From: Verrucomicrobiota bacterium
Lineage (GTDB): Bacteria; Verrucomicrobiota; Verrucomicrobiia; Chthoniobacterales; JAFAMB01
DNA length: 64,000 bases
NCBI GenBank assembly: GCA_019247695.1
Contig: JAFBAP010000109.1
Coordinates: forward strand, 1-64,000
Reading direction: 5' to 3'
Positions 34,267 to 42,784 of this stretch are shown piece by piece; positions within the stretch are counted from its first letter, which is position 1; each line of letters opens with the position of its first letter. The notes beneath the pieces are model-generated. The model saw only the letters and a list, made by a program, of their open reading frames with translations, searched no databases and was not told the origin of the DNA. Both the position numbers and the translations under genes were made by a program.

Positions 34267-35014
34267 CTAGGCCCGTTCGAATTGGGCCTGCAGGCCATCA
34301 AAGCAGTCAAATCCCCGCCGGAGAACCTCTTCATCGCTCAGCCCGCGCTTGGCCCAGCCTTTAAACAGCTGGTCAATGCCAACCCCCTCGACTGTATCAA
34401 ACGCATAATCCTCGAGGTCCGCATCGTGAACGATCTCAGCCAAACGCTGCACGACGCGATCGCGAAGGCCGAATCGTTCCAAAGGTTTGAAAGGTGCACA
34501 AGTCATGCCGGCGACCCGACTCGGCCCCCGCGATCCCGTACGGCAGAGCGTCCGGATAAACCTCCGCTCGCGCCGCGAAAACGAACCGGGCGCCGGGGTC
34601 GATAAAATTCCGGATCAGCCAAGCCGAACCGACCCGGTCGATCTGCGGCCGCGGCCAGGTGACCCACGTCCTGCCCTGGTAAGCTTCCGGGCGGAGACGC
34701 AGCCTGCTCTCCGGCGCCCGCTTCGGCTGCTGCAGCGCTTCACCTTCCTCCAGGAGCCGCTGCACGTCTTCGCCGCGTGAACATTCGAAGTAATCTATTG
34801 CTCGGATTTCCTCAAATCGCTGCCGAAGGGCGTTCAACTGCCGGCCACACCGCCCGGAGGTCCCTTTCGGACGTTTCCGGCCGGCAATGAGCTGCCTCAA
34901 GGGAGGCAGTAGTTTTTCGTACTGAAAGGCTCGCGCCTCATTGAACAGCGCAATGACGGCCTCTCGGCGGAAAATCGCGCCAGAGTCAGTAAGTTCCCAA
35001 CGGCAGACGGTCAC
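34267..35014 (-). pseudogene. ChrB-like chromate resistance protein, 5' truncated and frameshifted
   Basis: Two overlapping frames together spell the C-terminal two thirds of a ChrB-type protein. The first frame (35014 to about 34490) has ALFNEARAFQYEKL, RFEEIRAIDYFECSRGEDVQ, then RPQIDRVGSAWLIRNFIDPG and GRRHDLCTFQTF. It then goes out of frame; the other frame continues from 34506 with ERFGLRDRVVQRLAEIVHDADLEDY to the true end at 34267. One missing base near 34489 would restore CTFQT-x-ERFGL. The first 80 or so residues of ChrB are absent, since the anti-sigma stop (34986) lies where they should be. ChrB regulates or supports chromate export with ChrA, which is not present here. Confidence 0.75.
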
Positions 35015-35759
35015 GAACCGCGTCCAACAGCGCGTCGTGTTCGTCTTCGTTCAACTTCGAGACCAGAATGTAATTGCATTGGGCGTTGCTCCAGGTATCG
35101 ACGCGATACCCGCCGGTTTGCCGGTCGCGATCCGCCACCGTCCCGTCACCCAATGGCCAGCAGAACAAACTTACGACCTCTTTTTCACGTCTATACACGA
35201 CCACCGCCACGGGCTGCTTTTCGATGGCGCCTACCCGTCCCCCGATGAGGTGGTAGCCGGAGACCGGGAGGTCAAATACCGGCGGCGAGAAGGGCAGCCT
35301 TGCGCCGAGCCAGCGTTTCACTAACTGGTGGTCTCCGGAGGCAACGTCCACCGGATGATCGCCGGCAACAGAGCGGGCATGATCCAGTACCGCGGCATCG
35401 CACAAAGGTTTGTCCCGGTCAGGTAAAAAGATTGTCAAGGATAAAGGTAGATACAGACACAGGCTCACGATCAGCACCGCCGCTGCATACAGCCAGGTCG
35501 TCCGCCAGAATTTCCGGCCGTGGCCGGGCAAGGTACGTTCTGAGCGCAGCGCGGCCGCGATGCTGGCGCGCAGCTGTTCGGGTGCCCTGTACCGGGGTGC
35601 ACCGGCCTTGAAAAAGGACCGGAATGCGTCAGCGTCGCGCACGCGGGACCGGCAGACGGGGCAGCACGCCAGGTGCCGCTCTACTTCAAAGCGTTGCCCG
35701 CAGGCAAGCTCGCCGTCCAGGTAGGCATCCAACAAGTCGCCGGACTCCTTACAATCCAT
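34986..35759 (-). CDS. Membrane anti-sigma factor with zinc-binding ZAS domain
   Basis: 257 residues. The N-terminal anti-sigma domain has the H-x3-C-x2-C zinc motif as His29, Cys33, Cys36 (ERHLACCPVC), preceded by GDLLDAYLDGELACGQR. One membrane helix spans about residues 88-110 (TTWLYAAAVLIVSLCLYLPL). The remaining 145 residues would be periplasmic: SGYHLIGGRVGAI, VAVVVYRREKEVVSLFCWP and a GGYRVDTWSNAQCNYILVSK segment. Similar domains occur in anti-sigma factors paired with ECF sigma factors near chromate or metal genes. It overlaps the sigma gene by 11 bases. Confidence 0.9.
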   Translation of the reverse strand: MDCKESGDLLDAYLDGELACGQRFEVERHLACCPVCRSRVRDADAFRSFFKAGAPRYRAPEQLRASIAAALRSERTLPGHGRKFWRTTWLYAAAVLIVSLCLYLPLSLTIFLPDRDKPLCDAAVLDHARSVAGDHPVDVASGDHQLVKRWLGARLPFSPPVFDLPVSGYHLIGGRVGAIEKQPVAVVVYRREKEVVSLFCWPLGDGTVADRDRQTGGYRVDTWSNAQCNYILVSKLNEDEHDALLDAVRDRLPLGTY

Positions 35760-36318
35760 TTTGTACCTCCTCGTCCTGGGCGAACGCGATTTCTCTTTGC
35801 AGGCGCCGGCGCGCCCGGTTTAGCCGGGACATAACTGTACCTACCGGCAGAGCCAGTGCCGATGCAATCTGCTTGTAAGACCATCCCTCTATTTCGTAGA
35901 GCAGCAAGACCTCTCGAAACTCGACCGGTAATTTAGTCAGCGCCGTGTGCAGCTGCTCGATTCGCCCTTCCTGGAAGGATTCGGATGCCGGATCGACCAC
36001 CGGCAGAGCATGAACGCTTTCGTCAAACGGGACAATGTTGGCAAAACGCGACTGCTGCCTGAGCCAAGTCCGCGCGGTGTTCCGGACAATCGTTAGCAAC
36101 CAGGCACGCGCGTTGCCCCCGTGAAATCCTGCAAATCCCTTCAACGCACGGATGTAAGCCTCCTGCACAACGTCGTGCGCATCCTGATCCCGTTGGACCA
36201 TCCAGCGCGCGAGGTTGTACGCCGCGTCTAAATGAGGCAGGAAAAGAGTTTCGAAGAGCGCCTGCTTGTCTCCCGTCTGCGCAAACGACTGGGAATCGGA
36301 TTTGCCATCGAGGTTCAT
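35749..36318 (-). CDS. ECF-type RNA polymerase sigma factor
   Basis: 189 residues. Sigma region 2 (about 25-92) has DVVQEAYIRALKGFAGFHGG (49 onward) and ARAWLLTIVRNTARTWLR. Region 4 (about 128-178) has LTKLPVEFREVLLLYEIEGW and SYKQIASALALPVGTVMSRL, the helix-turn-helix that reads the -35 element. No region 3 is present, as expected for the class. It is translationally coupled to the anti-sigma gene. The regulon is unknown; the broken chrB gene downstream may once have been a target. Confidence 0.94.
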   Translation of the reverse strand: MNLDGKSDSQSFAQTGDKQALFETLFLPHLDAAYNLARWMVQRDQDAHDVVQEAYIRALKGFAGFHGGNARAWLLTIVRNTARTWLRQQSRFANIVPFDESVHALPVVDPASESFQEGRIEQLHTALTKLPVEFREVLLLYEIEGWSYKQIASALALPVGTVMSRLNRARRRLQREIAFAQDEEVQNGL

Positions 36319-36493
36319 CTCGCGACACGGCTGCGGTGGAGCTGAAGCGGATGATGTGAAGGGACCTGCGCTCTACATAGGTACGTCACTTTATCCCGGG
36401 TTACCGCTTGCCCGGAGCACAACGTTCCGGCCGCCGGGCAAGCAGGCGGCGAGTTCGTCCACAACGAACCAAGCGTCTTCCCGAAACTGGTGG

Positions 36494-36775
36494 TCACCTG
36501 TCAATCCGATCGCTCGGCGGCTGCGGTGGCACGGTCACTTTCTCCACGTCCGGCGCCGGTGCGTCCTGCGGCCGCACTTGCAGTCGATGAATCCCTAAAT
36601 CGCACGCTTCCCGGTCGAAGTCCTCGCGAGCTTTCCTGAATTCATTCATGCTCTGTCCCAGGCTCCGCGCCAGGTCAGGCAACTTTTTCGCTCCGAAAAG
36701 GATAAGCACAATCAGGAGGATGAAAAAAAGATCCGGGCCGCCCAGATTCCCAAACCCAAATGCGAGAAGATTCAT
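36494..36775 (-). CDS. tatA: TatA/TatE-type twin-arginine translocase subunit, copy 1
   Basis: 93 residues from the ATG at 36775. A short N-terminal part (MNLLAFGFGNLGGPDLF) is followed by one membrane helix (FILLIVLILFGAKKLPDLAR) with the FGAKKLPDLA hinge diagnostic of TatA. An amphipathic helix (SMNEFRKAREDFDRE) and a Pro/Asp-rich tail complete it. The open frame continues upstream to 36895, but that part lacks the family pattern. It lies 191 bases downstream of the ferritin-like Tat substrate on the same strand. A close paralog is at 39573. Confidence 0.93.
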   Translation of the reverse strand: MNLLAFGFGNLGGPDLFFILLIVLILFGAKKLPDLARSLGQSMNEFRKAREDFDREACDLGIHRLQVRPQDAPAPDVEKVTVPPQPPSDRIDR

Positions 36776-36966
36776 ACCAACATGACTGATCCGACCTCGA
36801 TTTATTCCCCAAAAACCGTCGATGCAATGCCCGGCGGGAGGCGGCTGGGGTTGCTCTGCATCGGTTTGCCCGGCCGCCTGGCCTGCCTTCACCAAGGGTG
36901 GCCCCGAAAGACGCGGCCTGTAACGTCGCTTGCACCATGAATTCGCCCGGCGGCGGAGTAGTCAGG

Positions 36967-38244
36967 TTAGTACCCTGACCCGCGCACGGCATTATCCGCT
37001 GCCGTCGCCAGCCGCATGGCAAGATCAATGAATTCCTCGGTTTGCCCATTGGGCTTACCGATTTGTCCAAAAAGCCCGTCCGCCACGAAGGCATTGACCG
37101 TGGCTACGGCACCCCCCAGGTGGGTGGAGGTAGGGCGGATCACCGAACAGGGAGGCAGGCCTTCGGGACGAAGGAAGTCGCACGGCTCCGGAAGGATCTT
37201 GTTGGTCTGGGTGAGCTCCAGCGCTGACGCAGGAGTAACCGCATTCAGATCCGGAAACCTGGCCCCGTTTGGGTTTTGGGGGTCGCTCAAAGGGGCCAAA
37301 GGTTGCGACACCGCATTACCCGCTTTGTCATGCCACAGTGAGAAATGGTCGATCTCGACCCCACCGATACTTAACAGGATTCGCAGGACTTCGTCACTGG
37401 TCGCCTTGAGTGCGAGCGTCGGATAAAGGCTCGTGCCGCCCTGCTCAATAAAAGCGAAGTGAAATCCTGCCGTATTGGCGATCGCCTGGATGCGTTGGGC
37501 GGCAGGTGAGGTGATGGGGGGCGTCAACGTGCTGGTCGGAGTATTTAGAGGGGCATCTGCGTCGGTCTGAGGAATGGCCGGTTCGTTCATCATGATGAGT
37601 CCGGGCGGGTTCTGGAAAACTGCGCCCAGATCCGGATTTTCTTCGCTGCGGTACCGGGTATACCAACTCGCGTCCACGTTGAGGCTGAGCAGATTTGTGA
37701 GCCGCTTGCCGATCTTGCTTGTATCGACCCCGGTCGCGGTGCTTCCCTTCAGCGTTCGGAACCGATCCAGGTTAACCGACTGCGCGCCGTGAGCCTGCAG
37801 GTAGGCGTTCAGGAAGGCGGCATGGCTCAGTTCATCATCGTTATTATCGGTGATATACTGGGGCATATCCGAATCGAGGTTCACGAGCGCAAGTTTGTAG
37901 AGCGGATTGCCCGTATTGGCAGGCCCGTCGTTGGGCTTAGTGGCCCCGCCCAGCTCATTGTATTGCGTCCAGAGATCGCTCTCTACGATTTCGGCCCACG
38001 CCGCGAACCTGAGGAGGGCCGCATCACCCGGAGTAAGCGTGCCTGAACTCGAGGTCTGGCCTCTCGCGTTGGCCGTCAATAAGGCGCTGCCCGGCAGTAG
38101 CGTTGCGCCGACAATACCCAGTCCTTTGAGAAAGGAGCGTCGCCGGAGGGCGCGACTATGTCCGTCGGCAATAACTTCCGGCGCTGGCGATGCATTAAAC
38201 GGTGTTTGAGATGCAGCCGTAGCGGAAAAATTTTTTGGTTCCAT
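36967..38244 (-). CDS. Ferritin-like domain protein exported by Tat
   Basis: 425 residues from the ATG at 38244; the frame is open to 38409. The twin-arginine motif is RRSFLK (35-40), followed by a hydrophobic stretch GIVGATLLPGSALLTANARG. The mature protein has a ferritin-like four-helix arrangement: DAALLRFAAWAEIVESDLWT, then a DNNDDELSHAAFLNAYLQAHG block with Glu/His metal-ligand candidates, and SIGGVEIDHFSLWHDKAGN near residue 325. This fold carries a di-iron centre in relatives; catalytic function is unknown in this subgroup. TatA genes on both sides suggest that its folded, metal-loaded state needs Tat export. Confidence 0.85.
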   Translation of the reverse strand: MEPKNFSATAASQTPFNASPAPEVIADGHSRALRRRSFLKGLGIVGATLLPGSALLTANARGQTSSSGTLTPGDAALLRFAAWAEIVESDLWTQYNELGGATKPNDGPANTGNPLYKLALVNLDSDMPQYITDNNDDELSHAAFLNAYLQAHGAQSVNLDRFRTLKGSTATGVDTSKIGKRLTNLLSLNVDASWYTRYRSEENPDLGAVFQNPPGLIMMNEPAIPQTDADAPLNTPTSTLTPPITSPAAQRIQAIANTAGFHFAFIEQGGTSLYPTLALKATSDEVLRILLSIGGVEIDHFSLWHDKAGNAVSQPLAPLSDPQNPNGARFPDLNAVTPASALELTQTNKILPEPCDFLRPEGLPPCSVIRPTSTHLGGAVATVNAFVADGLFGQIGKPNGQTEEFIDLAMRLATAADNAVRGSGY

Positions 38245-38455
38245 ATTCAAGTCTGCGATTTTCCGGAGTTGCCCTCGTTTTATCCGTTGTTGATCCTGAT
38301 TTTCAGGCCGCCGTGATATCGCGGTGGCTAACTCCCTCGTCGATATGGACTCAATGAGATTGGTTTTATTCCCCGGGGAATTAACATCGCCGGGCACGGC
38401 CTGGCGCAAGGCGCGGTCTGGTTCGAAGAACCCATCGCTCGCCGTGCCCGCCGTT

Positions 38456-39256
38456 TCATGGAAGTTGATCGAGAGGGGTGAAGGTAAATTGGCTGATGAT
38501 CATCTCAACCTCAGCGCCATCAGAGGGTGCCATGCCGCGAAACAGCCAGAGATTGATGCGTACCGGGGTAGGCTGTTGCGGGATCAGGCGGCCGTCGCCC
38601 GGAGCATACTGCCAGCGCTCGAACTCGTCAGCGTCATCGTCGCGGTGACCATGAAGGGACTGAAACGTCACCTGATCGCTTTGCCAGAGAAACCGATGGG
38701 TCGTGTAGCCGCCGTTCAGCGCGACCCGGAACTCGACGTTATCTCCGGGAACACGCGGCCCGGACGCCGGGTAAACGACGTAATCGGCATTGTTTGCGGT
38801 TGCCCTCCCCCACCGGGCAAATTCGATGTCGATCTCGTTCGTGCCATCCGGACCGACGTCCGGGGTCGGATACTTGAACAATCCTAACACGACGTTGCGA
38901 TCGAACCGGTCAATCCGGCCGATCACCTGAAACTGATAACGTCCAAAGCCCAGGCGCTGTTGGGTGCTGAGTTCCACGCAGCGCCATTCGGTGCTTCCCT
39001 CCGGGTCCGTGTTGCCTGTGATCTTGAGATGCAGCCATCCCGTGTCGTCCACCTGGGCGTTCGCGTCGTCCCAGGTGTTCGGTCCGGGTCCACCTGTGCC
39101 TTTCGCCCTCACGTCCCACTCGTATCCCGAGAATGAAATGGTTCTCACTGCAACCTCTGCATTATTCCGTTCTCCGATACTGATAACAGGGCGTGTAGTA
39201 GCGGGCCCAACTTGATTCGGCGCATCGATTTCAACTTTTTCTGTGAAGGTTGGCAT
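38456..39256 (-). CDS. Glycoside hydrolase family 16-like protein
   Basis: 266 residues from the ATG at 39256. A beta-sandwich with the GH16 active-site pattern E-x-D-x-E as EIDIE (141-145) in DGTNEIDIEFARWG, where Glu141 would be the nucleophile and Glu145 the acid/base. The upstream LGFGRYQFQVIGRIDRFDRN and downstream TTHRFLWQSDQVTFQS strands also fit. GH16 enzymes cut beta-glucans, xyloglucan or galactans. No signal peptide is visible, odd for this class. It is in line with, and 211 bases upstream of, the Tat substrate gene. Confidence 0.8.
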   Translation of the reverse strand: MPTFTEKVEIDAPNQVGPATTRPVISIGERNNAEVAVRTISFSGYEWDVRAKGTGGPGPNTWDDANAQVDDTGWLHLKITGNTDPEGSTEWRCVELSTQQRLGFGRYQFQVIGRIDRFDRNVVLGLFKYPTPDVGPDGTNEIDIEFARWGRATANNADYVVYPASGPRVPGDNVEFRVALNGGYTTHRFLWQSDQVTFQSLHGHRDDDADEFERWQYAPGDGRLIPQQPTPVRINLWLFRGMAPSDGAEVEMIISQFTFTPLDQLP

Positions 39257-39572
39257 ATTAATAATAAACGCTTTGCTTTCTCGCTGCCGGATACCGGGTC
39301 TCACTGATTACAACGCAGTCCGGCCGGCAAACTTTCAGGAACCGTGGATCCTCAAGAGGGCAGCTTGCCTGGGGTGCAGCCGGTCCCCTTGGAAATCCTG
39401 CCCTTCCGCCTGAACCGCGCCCCGGTGCAGGACGCGAAGCGGCTTTGCGACGGAGTTCCGGCGGATCTGGAGAACCGGCCGGCCGCCGAGGTGGATAGAG
39501 CCCGGTGCGGAGAATACAAAAACGGGAGCAAAAATCATCGGATCTGATCCGCTAATCGAGTACTATGAACGG

Positions 39573-39848
39573 ATGAATAGCATGAATTTCCTCGCATTTG
39601 GGTTTGGAAACCTGGGCGGCCCGGATCTGTTCGTTCTCCTGCTCATCGTGCTCGTCTTTTTCGGGGCGAAACGGCTGCCCGAACTGGCGCGGGGCCTGGG
39701 CCAGAGCCTGAATGAATTCAAGAAAGCGCGCGAAGACTTCGAGCGAGAGGTGAATCGTCCGGAATCGCAATCACCACCCCCGCCGCAAGCGGCTCCCACC
39801 CCGAGCGCGCCGCAGAGGCCGCCGTCATCGGGAACCGAGCCGAGGTAA
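39573..39848 (+). CDS. tatA: TatA/TatE-type twin-arginine translocase subunit, copy 2
   Basis: 91 residues; the second Met (39582) aligns with the start of the other copy and may be the true start. It has the same FLAFGFGNLGGPDLF leader, a membrane helix with VFFGAKRLPELARGLG, and an amphipathic LNEFKKAREDFEREV helix, then a Pro/Ser-rich tail. It is divergent from the GH16 gene and opposite in orientation to copy 1. Two TatA copies usually mean TatA and TatB/TatE roles or duplicates; tatC is not in the window. Confidence 0.93.
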   Translation: MNSMNFLAFGFGNLGGPDLFVLLLIVLVFFGAKRLPELARGLGQSLNEFKKAREDFEREVNRPESQSPPPPQAAPTPSAPQRPPSSGTEPR

Positions 39849-39854
39849 AAAAGA

Positions 39855-40246
39855 GAATACCTCCACAGATTACGCAGATTAAGGTCACACCGCGGGCACG
39901 GGGGAAGAAAGCGGCACGACGTAAGAGTTCACACGGCGAGCCACGGCGACCACGGCGGGAAGACCAAATCACCCGATCCCCTGACGCTCGACCCCGAACT
40001 CGGTCCCCACGGCAAGGATTGCGCCGTCTTTGCCCCGGAGCGGCGGTTGGTAGTAGCCTGGAACCTTGGGATCAATCACTCTCGCCGCCGCTCCGGGGCA
40101 AAGACGGCGCAAGTTGCCGGCGTGCCTGACCAGCCCGCCCTCATCTGCGGCATTCTCCTCCCGCTGTGGTCGCCGTGGCTCGCCGCGTTCGCCGTGTGAA
40201 CTCTTACGTCGTGCCCGCCCAATCCGCCGTGCCCGCCGTGTGACCG
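39855..40246. repeat. Nested palindromic repeat between convergent genes
   Basis: The left part (39877-39965) is the reverse complement of the right part (40150-40246); both contain GAGTTCACACGGCGAGC/CCACGGCGACCACGGCGG modules. A 28-base perfect inverted repeat lies at the centre. Other family members lie at 15133, 52236, 53327, 59612 and 63267. No gene is present; it separates the convergent tatA copy 2 and the alcohol dehydrogenase gene. Confidence 0.85.
40019..40112. repeat. Perfect 28-base inverted repeat with 38-base spacer
   Basis: Arms at 40019-40046 and 40085-40112 are exact reverse complements (the left arm starts TTGCGCCGTCTTTGCCCC). This could form a stable cruciform or RNA hairpin acting for both converging genes, though there is no T-run. 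Confidence 0.9.
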
Positions 40247-40255
40247 TGTGGCTGC

Positions 40256-41413
40256 TTACCAAGCTGCGCGGTAAATAGCGAGCGCGTCCGCTTCGGACAC
40301 CTCGCGCGGATTGTTCACCAGCAAGCGGGTTTGCTTCATCGCATCCGCCGCCATCCGCTCCAGATCGGTTTCCGCCACTCCCACCTGCCGCAGCCGGGTC
40401 TCGATCCCGGCCTGCCCGGCCAATTCCTCCAACCGATCGATCAAGGCCTCCGCTTTCCGCTCGGGCGCCCCCGGGACGCCCGGCACGATCACGTCGGCCA
40501 GTTCGGCATAAAGCGGCATCGCGGCGGACAGGTTGAACCGCAGGACGTGCGGCAAGACCAACGCATTCGAGTGCCCGTGCGGCACGTGGAAAATCCCGCC
40601 GATCGGGTATGCGAGCGCGTGCACGGCGCCCACAGGCGCATTGGCGAACGCCTGGCCCGCCAGCATGGCGCCCAGCAGCATGGCTTCGCGCGCCGTGCGG
40701 TCCTGGCCATTGCGACAAGCCGGTAGCAGGTTAGGCACAAGCAGCCCCAAGGCCACCTTGGCCAGCGCATCCGATACCGGGTTTTTCTTGTGCCTGCTCG
40801 TGTAGGCTTCGATGGCATGAACCATGGCATCGATCCCCGTCGCCGCCGTCGCCTTGGGCGGCAGCCCGAGCGTAAGTTCGGCGTCCAGCAGGGCCAGGTC
40901 AGCGTACAGCACCGGCGACACGACGCCCATCTTGGTGGTTTCGCCCGTCGTGATCACCGCGATGGGTGTGACTTCGGAACCCGTCCCGGCGGTGGTTGGG
41001 ATCAGGATCATGGGAAGGCGGGAGCCAACCACCTTGCCGATTCCGTACATCTCGTGCAAGGGCTGCCTGGAGCCCACCAGCACGGCCGTCAGCTTCGCCA
41101 CGTCCAACGAGGAGCCGCCCCCGAGGCCGATGATCAGTTCGATGCCCGCATCACGCAGGCAATCCACGGCTTCGTGCACGATTCGCTCGGGCGGATCAGC
41201 GATGACGTTGTCGACCACGACGATCTCAAATCCATGTTCCCGCAGGCTGTCGAGCGCCGGGCGGATCACGCCGCCCTCGTGCAGGAAACGGTCGGTTAGA
41301 ACCGCCGCCCGGCGTTGGTGGTATTTGTTTTCACGCAGGAAAGCCCCGAGGCGCCGGCTCAGGCCAAACTCGGAAACGATCGAGGGTACGGTCTGAAACT
41401 GAAATGCATTCAT
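40256..41413 (-). CDS. Iron-containing alcohol dehydrogenase (group III)
   Basis: 385 residues from the ATG at 41413; the frame is open to 41500. The NAD-binding half has GLGGGSSLDVAKLTAVL. The metal-binding half has MVHAIEAYTSRHKKNPVSDA and GAVHALAYPIGGIFHVPHGH with the iron-ligand histidines (His of VHALAYP and HGHSNALVL). The GTGSEVTPIAVIT block is also conserved. Enzymes of this family oxidise or reduce short alcohols, lactaldehyde or other aldehydes. The substrate is not set. Nothing in the neighbours specifies a pathway, though it follows a repeat-rich stretch. Confidence 0.95.
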   Translation of the reverse strand: MNAFQFQTVPSIVSEFGLSRRLGAFLRENKYHQRRAAVLTDRFLHEGGVIRPALDSLREHGFEIVVVDNVIADPPERIVHEAVDCLRDAGIELIIGLGGGSSLDVAKLTAVLVGSRQPLHEMYGIGKVVGSRLPMILIPTTAGTGSEVTPIAVITTGETTKMGVVSPVLYADLALLDAELTLGLPPKATAATGIDAMVHAIEAYTSRHKKNPVSDALAKVALGLLVPNLLPACRNGQDRTAREAMLLGAMLAGQAFANAPVGAVHALAYPIGGIFHVPHGHSNALVLPHVLRFNLSAAMPLYAELADVIVPGVPGAPERKAEALIDRLEELAGQAGIETRLRQVGVAETDLERMAADAMKQTRLLVNNPREVSEADALAIYRAAW

Positions 41414-41528
41414 GGCGGGGATCAGGGGGTGGAAAAAGGTTATACGCGGACCGGGACGGCAAGCAATCGGCAGATACGCGGTCTCTCGACTGGGTTGCAA
41501 AGCCGGCAGCGAGCAGTGAATTCAGACC

Positions 41529-41954
41529 TCACCGGCCTGACGGGACGAGGAGTACCGGCACCTTCACCCGGTGCCGGACGCTCCGCGTGACGCTTCCCAG
41601 AAAGACGTCGCCAAGGAGCCGGTGCCCATGCGTTGCCATCGTGATCAGATCGCATTCGATATCGCTGGCGAAACGAACGATTTCCGCAGCCGGTTCGCCA
41701 CAGGCCAGGTGGGCTGAAGTTTCGATGCCCTGGTCCAGAAGGGCTTGCTGCCTGCGTTCAAGGTATTCCTTGTCCTCAAGCATCTCCTGCGATGGCGCCA
41801 GATTCAGTTCCTTGTAGTTGCGCGCAACGTAACCATCCGCGACGTGGATCAGGGTCAGGCGGGAACCGAAAATCCGGGCAAGCTGCGTCACGTGCCGGAT
41901 AACGGTCTCATCCGCGGCCGAATTTTCCAGCGGGACAAGGATGTGCCGATACAT
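41529..41954 (-). CDS. Universal stress protein (UspA family)
   Basis: 141 residues from the ATG at 41954. A single Usp domain with HILVPLENSAADETVIRHVT at the start, IHVADGYVARNY in the middle, and the ATP-binding-type motif as MATHGHRLLGDVFLGSVTRS then VLLVPS. The Gly-rich loop fits nucleotide-binding members. Expected cytosolic role is in stress survival; no partner is indicated. Confidence 0.93.
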   Translation of the reverse strand: MYRHILVPLENSAADETVIRHVTQLARIFGSRLTLIHVADGYVARNYKELNLAPSQEMLEDKEYLERRQQALLDQGIETSAHLACGEPAAEIVRFASDIECDLITMATHGHRLLGDVFLGSVTRSVRHRVKVPVLLVPSGR

Positions 41955-42047
41955 GGGAAGGTAGCGCTGCGGGCCCGGTAATACCACAATACCCAATCTC
42001 CGGCGGTTTCAAACCGTGCTCGCCGCGCAGAGGCCGCTGATCAGGCT

Positions 42048-42689
42048 TTACTCCGGGTTGCGATGGCCCCGCCTGGCGCGCAGCGCATCGACAAGGCGGC
42101 GCACCAACGGTGCGCCGAACGCGGTAATCCAGAACACCTGAGCCGCCGCCGGCCTCCATGGAATCACGGCGAGTCCACCTAAAAAAAGCAATAGCGAGTA
42201 GACGCCTGGAGTGAGATCCAGAAGAATACCCGGGAAACGGGGATCAAAACCGGGCAGCCACCGTTTCCTCACCGCATACACCCAGAGAAGTATGTTAAGC
42301 GCCGACAGCAGGGCGAGGTTTGCTCCATAGGTAACGGCGGCCGCCTTGTTCGACCCGAATGAAAAATAAAAACTGGTCGAGATGGGAAGCAGCACGATTG
42401 AAAACAACTGACCGAAGTTGATCAGCCCGAAAATGGAATCCGCCTGTTGGATCGAGCGGAAGAGCTGGAAGTGGGACATCCAAAACATGGCCGCGACGGC
42501 AAAACTCATCAGGAGGCCCGAGCCCTCGTTCAGCATCCGGACCAGCTCAAAGCCGAGTTGCCGGTCGTTTAACGGGGCGTTTGGGACGTGGACATTGTAG
42601 GCGAGCAGCGTCATGGCCACCGCGAATATTCCGTCGCTAAGCGCTGCCAGCCGCTGCACATCCCCGGATTGTGATTTTTCAGACGTCAT
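42048..42689 (-). CDS. TMEM175-family potassium channel-like protein (DUF1211)
   Basis: 213 residues. The first helix carries ALSDGIFAVAMTLLAYNV, which matches the bacterial TMEM175 signature (S-D-G-I-F-A-x-x-M-T-L-L) lining the pore. Five or six helices follow. Family members in bacteria are tetrameric potassium-leaning channels. Alone in this region, and not near the kdp genes. Confidence 0.85.
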   Translation of the reverse strand: MTSEKSQSGDVQRLAALSDGIFAVAMTLLAYNVHVPNAPLNDRQLGFELVRMLNEGSGLLMSFAVAAMFWMSHFQLFRSIQQADSIFGLINFGQLFSIVLLPISTSFYFSFGSNKAAAVTYGANLALLSALNILLWVYAVRKRWLPGFDPRFPGILLDLTPGVYSLLLFLGGLAVIPWRPAAAQVFWITAFGAPLVRRLVDALRARRGHRNPE

Positions 42690-42695
42690 TTAAAA

Positions 42696-42779
42696 AATGC
42701 CACGAATGCCGCAAATGCAGAACGGCCAGCGGCCACCACTTTATTGCGGCATTTTTCCGCTTGTGGCATTTGCGGCATT
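42696..42779. repeat. Inverted repeat between nitroreductase and channel gene
   Basis: AATGCCGCAAATGC (42705-42718) is exactly complementary to the stretch at 42766-42779. A second pairing, AATGCCAC (42696-42703) with GTGGCATT (42763-42770), competes with it. It occupies the gap between two minus-strand genes. It might act as a transcription or processing site. Confidence 0.7.
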
Positions 42780-42784
42780 CCTCC

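Noticed and set aside
39969-40718. 249-codon minus-strand frame
   Set aside because: It lies mostly antisense/out of frame within the alcohol dehydrogenase and then in repeat DNA; Ala/Arg/Gly-rich.
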